From the NCBI GenBank assembly GCA_965200975.1, contig OZ241740.1, positions 1,240,001 through 1,304,000 of the forward strand: a DNA stretch of 64,000 bases, given 5' to 3'. Positions 59,668 to 64,000 of the stretch are shown here, one piece after another (position 1 is the first letter of the stretch; each line of letters begins with the position of its first letter). This stretch comes from S5-327 sp965200975 (lineage in GTDB: Bacteria; Chloroflexota; Dehalococcoidia; Lucifugimonadales; Australimonadaceae). The notes beneath the pieces are model-generated. The model was not told where the DNA came from, ran no database searches, and was given only the letters and a program-made list of their open reading frames with translations. A program made the position numbers and the translations under genes.

Positions 59668-60639
59668 ATGCTTGACGACTTGGTGCAGACGATAGAGACG
59701 CTTCAGGAGCGTATAGCCAAGCACGCCGCTGAACTTGGCAGGAACGAGATACGCACACGCACGGTTCTGATCGACCCTCTATTGAAGGCGCTTGGTTGGG
59801 ATGTCGCCGATCCGTCAGTAGTGTCGGTGGAGTTCGAGGCAGGGAACGGTCGCGCGGACTACGGCCTCTTACGTGGCTCTAACGCTCCGCCCGTAGTCCT
59901 GGTTGAAGCAAAAAAGCTCAACGAGCCGCTGAGTAGCCACGTGGGGCAATTGCTTACATACGCCCTGGAGAGAGGCGTTCCCTACGGATGCCTTACAGAC
60001 GGCAATAAGTGGGAAGTGTACGACGTATTCCGGATGGTGCCTATGGAGGAGAGAATAAAGCTCAGCGTCGCCATCAGCACCAGCGAAACTGCAAAAGCTG
60101 CACTCGCAATACTCGGGCTTTGGAGAAAGAGTCTCAAGGATGGGAGCTTTGAGGAAGCCGCGGAGCCGTTGCTTGAGACGATAGAGACGCCGGCGCCGCT
60201 GCCTCCAGCATTGCCTTCTGTAGTCGCCACGCTCCCAACAGAAGCGTCTCCGCCGCCTTCATCGCTATCTCCGGGATGGAAACGCTTGACTGACGGATCG
60301 TTCACGCACACACAGCCGGAGGTAATCCGTCTGCCTGATGGCTCCGCAGTGGATGCAAGTTCATGGGCAGCAGCCATGAGAGTAATTGCCGAATGGCTCC
60401 GTAGAGAAGGCAAATTGACTCCTGCACTAGTGGCGACCCAACTCAATGGGAAGGCATTTATTAGCTCAGACGGGAAACAATTGAATGGGAAGAGCTACAG
60501 CGAGCCGTATAAAATTGCCGATGGAATAGTGCTCTCTATGCAGATGTCCGCGGACAATCATGCTCGCAATGCGAGAACGCTACTGACCGCCTGCGGATAT
60601 GACCCGTCATCAGTGCATGTGAAAGTACAGTACTGGTAG
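59668..60639 (+). CDS. Standalone HsdR-N-like PD-(D/E)XK protein
   Basis: In this 323-residue protein, the first 150 residues match the N-terminal nuclease domain of type I restriction enzymes: NEIRTRTVLIDPLLKALGWD, an Asp in RADYGLL and ExK in VVLVEAKKLNEP, then LLTYALERGVPYGCLTDG. A Pro-rich linker leads to a C-terminal domain (IRLPDGSAVDASSWAAAMRV ... HARNARTLLTACG) that also occurs in other standalone members. No helicase or specificity subunit is adjacent, so it is probably a modification-dependent nuclease or an orphan, not a type I component. Confidence 0.8.
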   Translation: MLDDLVQTIETLQERIAKHAAELGRNEIRTRTVLIDPLLKALGWDVADPSVVSVEFEAGNGRADYGLLRGSNAPPVVLVEAKKLNEPLSSHVGQLLTYALERGVPYGCLTDGNKWEVYDVFRMVPMEERIKLSVAISTSETAKAALAILGLWRKSLKDGSFEEAAEPLLETIETPAPLPPALPSVVATLPTEASPPPSSLSPGWKRLTDGSFTHTQPEVIRLPDGSAVDASSWAAAMRVIAEWLRREGKLTPALVATQLNGKAFISSDGKQLNGKSYSEPYKIADGIVLSMQMSADNHARNARTLLTACGYDPSSVHVKVQYW

Positions 60640-60649
60640 CCTGGCAACG

Positions 60650-60812
60650 CTAGCCTGCGCCTGACTCCTCCGTCTCCTGAGCTTCCAGCCAACAGCAGAT
60701 GGCGTCCTGAACGTTGGCCTCCAGCTCGTCCAGGGGCCGCCTTGGAAGAAGCAACCCGGCAAGTCCAGCGCCTCTGCCCGGAAGCCGCCTTCGCTGTCAC
60801 CTGCTGGAGCGC
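60650..60812 (-). pseudogene. HicB-like antitoxin remnant
   Basis: The HicB N-terminal signature occurs in two frames: AGDSEGGFRAEALDLPGC plus FFQGG in one, then LDELEANVQDAICCWLEAQE in the next, ending at TAG (60650-60652). A one-base slip in the run of G and C between them explains the break. No HicA toxin or HTH domain remains. The gap 60640-60891 has nothing else. Confidence 0.6.
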
Positions 60813-60891
60813 TTCGGCGTCGACCCCTCCACTGTGCTCCTGAAGTTCGCGTAGCCTCCCCGCCGTTCCCGCATCCGGTAGAATCCAGCGC

Positions 60892-61932
60892 ATGGCGGAG
60901 CGCATCGTATCGGGGAAAGCGCGCGACGAGGATATCGGCGCGGAGGGCGGGCTTCGTCCGCGCCGGCTTGCCGACTACGTCGGGCAGGAGAAGGTGAAGG
61001 AGAACCTCACCATCGCGATGGCCGCCGCCCGGCAGCGCAGCGAGCCGCTCGACCATGTGCTGCTCTACGGCCCCCCCGGACTTGGCAAGACTACGCTGGC
61101 CAGCATCATCGCGGCTGAGATGGGCGCGCACATCCGCATCACTGCAGGCCCGGCTATCGAGCGTCCGGGCGATATGGCGTCGCTCCTGACGCAGGTCAAG
61201 CCCGGCGATGTGCTGTTCATCGACGAAGTGCACCGCCTCGGCAAGGTCGTCGAAGAGATCCTCTATCCGGCGATGGAGGACTATTCGCTCTCGTGGGTGA
61301 TGGGGAAGGGCCTTCAGGCGCAGAGCATCAACCTGAAGGTCGAGCCGTTCACGCTGGTGGGCGCGACGACCCGCTACTCGATGCTGAGCGCGCCGCTGCG
61401 CGACCGGTTCGGCTCCGTCTACCGGCTCGATTACTACGACCAGGCGGCGATGGAGGCGATCGTCGAGCGCTCGGCCGGCATTATGGGGCTGCCCATCGAT
61501 GCCGGCGGCGTGCGCGAAGCGGCCCGGCGGGCGAGGGGAACGCCGCGCGTGGCGAACCGGCTGCTCCGCCGCATCCGCGACTACGCGCAGGTGCGCGCCG
61601 ACGGGAAGGCGACCGAAGAGGTCGCATCTGAGGCGCTCGCCCTGCTGGAGGTCGACGCCCTCGGGCTCGACGAGGTCGACCACCGGCTGCTGACGACGAT
61701 TGCAGAGAAGTACGACGGCGGGCCGGTGGGCATCGACACGCTTGCGGCGTCGGTGGGAGAAGAGGCGGATACGCTGATGGACGTTTACGAGCCGTTCTTG
61801 ATGCAGCTCGGGTTCTTGAGCCGGACGCCGCGGGGCCGGATGCTGACGAGGGCTGCCTACGACCATATCGGCGCTGCTCCGCCGTCGCGCCTGATAGCGA
61901 ACCAGCCGACGATGTGGGAGACTCAGTCGTAG
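60892..61932 (+). CDS. ruvB: Holliday junction branch migration ATPase RuvB
   Basis: This 346-residue AAA+ motor has Walker A (YGPPGLGKT, about residue 60), Walker B (DVLFIDEVHRL), sensor 1 (LVGATTRYSML), an Arg-finger region (PLRDRFGSVYRLDYY) and the C-terminal winged helix (QLGFLSRTPRGRMLT). With RuvA and RuvC it moves and resolves Holliday junctions. It is a housekeeping gene and appears complete. It is followed two bases later by the DUF192 lipoprotein. Confidence 0.96.
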   Translation: MAERIVSGKARDEDIGAEGGLRPRRLADYVGQEKVKENLTIAMAAARQRSEPLDHVLLYGPPGLGKTTLASIIAAEMGAHIRITAGPAIERPGDMASLLTQVKPGDVLFIDEVHRLGKVVEEILYPAMEDYSLSWVMGKGLQAQSINLKVEPFTLVGATTRYSMLSAPLRDRFGSVYRLDYYDQAAMEAIVERSAGIMGLPIDAGGVREAARRARGTPRVANRLLRRIRDYAQVRADGKATEEVASEALALLEVDALGLDEVDHRLLTTIAEKYDGGPVGIDTLAASVGEEADTLMDVYEPFLMQLGFLSRTPRGRMLTRAAYDHIGAAPPSRLIANQPTMWETQS

Positions 61933-61934
61933 AG

Positions 61935-62627
61935 ATGGGCGCGCTCACGAGCATAAGCACGGTTGCTGCGCTGGCGCTCGCGCTTGCCTCCGCTGCCTGC
62001 TCTGCGCCGCCGACTCCTACCCCCACACCGACGCCGACTCCTGCGCCTACGGCGACGCCCACGCCCACACCCACTGCGACGCCCACGCCTACGCCGACTC
62101 CTACGCCTACACCGACGGCGACGCCCACGCCTGCGCCGACTCCTGCCGCTGCGCTTGAGTCTACGCCCACGGCTACGGTTGCGCCTACGCCGACTCCTGC
62201 CGCTCCGCCTCCCGACGACGTGGGGCCTGCCTGACCGTTCGAGGCGGGGCTGCCGGTGGCGGCAGTCGAGGTGGGCGGAACGTCGTTTCTGGTCGAGGTC
62301 GCGGACACGCCATCGGCGCGGCAGCAGGGGCTGAGCGGGAGGGAGTCGCTGGGGGCGGAGTGCGGAATGTGGTTCGTGTTCGCCCAGCCGCAGGTGGCGA
62401 CGTTCTGGATGAAGGAGATGCAGTTTCCGCTCGACATCGTGTGGGTTACGGACGAACTGCAGATCGCGGGCGTCGCCGCCGACGTTCCGGCGCCGGGCAC
62501 GCCGAACTCGGCGCTGCCGCGGTACTCGTCGGGGATTCCGGTGCGCTACGTGCTGGAGATCAACGCAGGGATGGCGGCGGAGCTTGGCATCGAGCCGGGC
62601 GACGCGGTAGTGGTTGCTGATTCGTAG
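61935..62627 (+). pseudogene. Lipoprotein with Thr-Pro linker and DUF192 domain, split by an in-frame TGA
   Basis: The first part (ATG at 61935) has a lipoprotein signal with lipobox (LASAAC) and a Thr-Pro linker of about 60 residues. It ends at TGA (62232-62234). The very next codons, in the same frame, lead into a complete DUF192 domain: VEVADTPSARQQGLSGRESL, MWFVFAQPQVATFWMKEMQF, VRYVLEINAG. A single C-to-T change (CGA to TGA) would explain the interruption. The domain could restart at the GTG at 62256 but would then lack its export signal. Confidence 0.75.
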
Positions 62628-62728
62628 ACGCTGCCGGAATGACTTCGAATCGAGAGGGGCACGCGTCCGCACCAGGACGCCGCCCCTCTCCGTTGCACGC
62701 GCCTTGCCGCAACCTCTAGCGGAAGAAG

Positions 62729-63550
62729 TCAGCTCTCAGCAGGGGCGTCCGGAGCGAGGCTTGGCGTGGGGGTCGGTGTGGGTGTGGGCGTGGGCGTCGG
62801 GTATGGAGTCGATGCAGGGGGCGCGGAGATGATATTCGGTTCATCGATGCCGGAGAATGTCATCGTAGCCCAGAATCGCCCTCCCAGCGCAAGTTGCTCA
62901 TCCATGCTGCCATACACCCGGATAACCCCCGTGCTATCGACCCACACATCGTGGATGGTTGTCTCACTAAAGACAGGTTGCTCTACATCGTAATGCGGAG
63001 TAGGCATTGGCCCTAGCGTATCCGTCAGCCGGTAGTGGTCTGCTATTCGACCGTCGTCCAGAGTCTCAATCCCGACGTAGACGTAGTTGTCCTTTAGGTA
63101 ATATGGCGTCTCGCATGGGCCTTCGGATTGCAGTGTGTCGGCCGAGGTTGATTCGGATTCGGGATACGCTTCCGACATCCATACGGTATCGCTCACTCCC
63201 AGGAAGTCATTTCTATGAGTTCCTCTTTCATAACGAGTGTTGTCCTTGAATATGCGCTCGGACAGTACTGTTCCGTCAGAAGCTACATCAAGCTGGTGTT
63301 CGCTCTCATCGATCCTGTTGTACCTGCCTTCAAATGTCATACCACCGTCATCGAATTCCAGGAGGGTGTCAAAATGCTGTCGGGGAGAATTGCCGCAAGT
63401 CTCAGACGCATTCAACCAGGCGAAGCCTGCAGCCGTGATGGCCATGATGGCCAGCAGTAGTCCTATGGCAATTCCGATCTTATCTGCCAAAGGCAGCCTC
63501 TCCTGGTCTCCGCGTCTCGCTTCCCTCGACGCTTGGGATGGGAGCCTCAC
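62729..63550 (-). CDS. Membrane-anchored Thr-Pro protein of unknown function
   Basis: This 273-residue protein starts at a GTG that overlaps the NIPSNAP stop (GTGA). A charged cytoplasmic segment (about 25 residues) precedes one membrane helix (IGIAIGLLLAIMAITAAGFA). An outside domain of about 200 residues (DDGGMTFEGRYNRIDESEHQ ...) with three Cys and many acidic residues follows, and the C-terminus is a Thr-Pro tract. The outside domain resembles in style, but not clearly in sequence, the one in the 33-kb cargo protein. GC is lower than in the neighbours. Confidence 0.7.
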   Translation of the reverse strand: MRLPSQASREARRGDQERLPLADKIGIAIGLLLAIMAITAAGFAWLNASETCGNSPRQHFDTLLEFDDGGMTFEGRYNRIDESEHQLDVASDGTVLSERIFKDNTRYERGTHRNDFLGVSDTVWMSEAYPESESTSADTLQSEGPCETPYYLKDNYVYVGIETLDDGRIADHYRLTDTLGPMPTPHYDVEQPVFSETTIHDVWVDSTGVIRVYGSMDEQLALGGRFWATMTFSGIDEPNIISAPPASTPYPTPTPTPTPTPTPSLAPDAPAES

Positions 63551-63882
63551 CCCTTGGGCGCGGGGTCGGGGGAGAACGGCGCCAGGCTCCATATCGCGTT
63601 CTGAATGCCGGCGACTATCAGCCCGTCCTTCTCCGACTCGGCGAACGCGCGGATACGCTCCGGGTCGTCGCGGAACACTGCCCACTTGGCGAGGCGTTCG
63701 GCGTCGTCTTCCCATGCCAGCATGTAGTGGAACTTGCGATTGTCGCCGATAGCCTCCGTCCAGTAGCCCACGGGACGGAACCCGTGCTTGAGGAAGAGCT
63801 CGTGGGTGACGTTTGCGAATCGGTCGACCACTGCGCGGAGCTTGCCCGGCATCGCCTCGTACGTGCGCATTTCGTAAATCAT
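63547..63882 (-). CDS. NIPSNAP family protein
   Basis: This 111-residue ferredoxin-like (dimeric alpha/beta barrel) protein has the family start MIYEMRTYEAMPGKLRAVVD, then FLKHGFRPVGYWTE and FHYMLAWEDDAER. The function of bacterial NIPSNAP proteins is unknown; some sit in catabolic clusters. The ATG at 63882 has AGGAG upstream. Confidence 0.87.
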   Translation of the reverse strand: MIYEMRTYEAMPGKLRAVVDRFANVTHELFLKHGFRPVGYWTEAIGDNRKFHYMLAWEDDAERLAKWAVFRDDPERIRAFAESEKDGLIVAGIQNAIWSLAPFSPDPAPKG

Positions 63883-63936
63883 GGGGACGTTCTCCTGTAA
63901 CGCTTCAGGGGGAGTGTACAATGACGCTTGCTACAG

Positions 63937-64000
63937 TGCCCCGTGGTGTAGCGGTAGCACAACAGACTTTGAATCTGTTGGCCCAGGTTCGATCCCTGGC
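63937..64000 (+). tRNA. tRNA-Gln (UUG anticodon), 3' end beyond the window
   Basis: The sequence starts TGCCCCG, has a D-arm GTGTAGCGGTAGCAC, an anticodon stem ACAGA / TCTGT with loop CTTTGAA (anticodon UUG), and a T-arm CAGGTTCGATCCCTG. It runs off the right edge seven or eight bases before the acceptor is complete. Confidence 0.93.

Noticed and set aside
61990..62220. CRISPR or satellite repeat in the CCNACGCC-rich tract (also 17281-17500 and 19140-19280)
   Set aside because: These are degenerate codons for Thr-Pro linkers in exported proteins, without spacer structure.
62232..62234. Alternative genetic code with TGA as sense
   Set aside because: Many neighbouring genes use TGA as their true stop within ATGA and GTGA overlaps, so a genome-wide reassignment does not fit.

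Overview
The window is a GC-rich bacterial chromosome segment. It most probably comes from a Chloroflexota lineage of the Dehalococcoidia / SAR202 type. This is inferred from the gene mix (Rieske oxygenases, acyl-CoA dehydrogenases, amidohydrolase, deazaflavin-type nitroreductase, methylmalonyl-CoA mutase), from many secreted proteins with long Thr-Pro linkers, and from a stripped-down conjugation apparatus without outer-membrane parts. The species cannot be named from sequence alone.

Layout. (1) 1-5.5 kb, defence/mobility island: a restriction-modification methyltransferase running off the left edge, followed by an inverted second copy of its specificity domain and a tyrosine recombinase (a possible specificity-switching cassette). 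Then come decayed HEPN and PIN toxin genes and a DUF3800 gene. (2) About 5.8-38.9 kb, an integrative conjugative element. Its minus-strand block (5.9-16.0 kb) encodes DNA handling: SNF2-type helicase, DUF6094 methyltransferase, RadC-like protein, SSB, Fe-S RecB-like nuclease, Rad52-like annealing protein and primase. A 4.1-kb cargo (broken secreted subtilisin-like protease, a broken partner gene and a broken HTH gene) lies between 26-bp direct repeats. A plus-strand block (22.2-32.9 kb) encodes a minimal type IV secretion system: VirB6-like, two pilin-like proteins, PrgI/VirB3-like, VirB4, coupling ATPase and a replication-relaxation family protein. Next come a second secreted cargo gene, a block of coupled HTH regulators with an SOS-box-like palindrome, an XRE/ImmA-like pair with an unknown cargo gene, and a large serine recombinase whose 3' end runs into a tRNA-Leu gene, the presumed integration site. 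(3) 38.9-51 kb, host catabolic genes: alpha/beta hydrolase, F420-type nitroreductase, VOC protein, amidohydrolase, two paralogous Rieske oxygenases, SDR, chromate transporter, two acyl-CoA dehydrogenases and a carboxymuconolactone-decarboxylase-like protein. (4) 51-64 kb: a type III-like R-M system with its methyltransferase split by a frameshift, a Phd/VapC pair, methylmalonyl-CoA mutase, a standalone HsdR-N-like protein, ruvB, a DUF192 lipoprotein broken by an in-frame stop, a Thr-Pro protein, a NIPSNAP protein and the start of a tRNA-Gln.

How it works together. The conjugative element carries its own single-strand annealing recombination set and replication proteins, a monoderm-style mating channel, and a switch that appears tied to DNA damage. 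No classical relaxase is visible; the replication-relaxation protein is the best candidate for that job. Many accessory genes (HEPN, PIN, two HicB-like genes, protease, partner gene, methyltransferase, DUF192) are broken by single-base changes, whereas the conjugation and core metabolic genes are intact.
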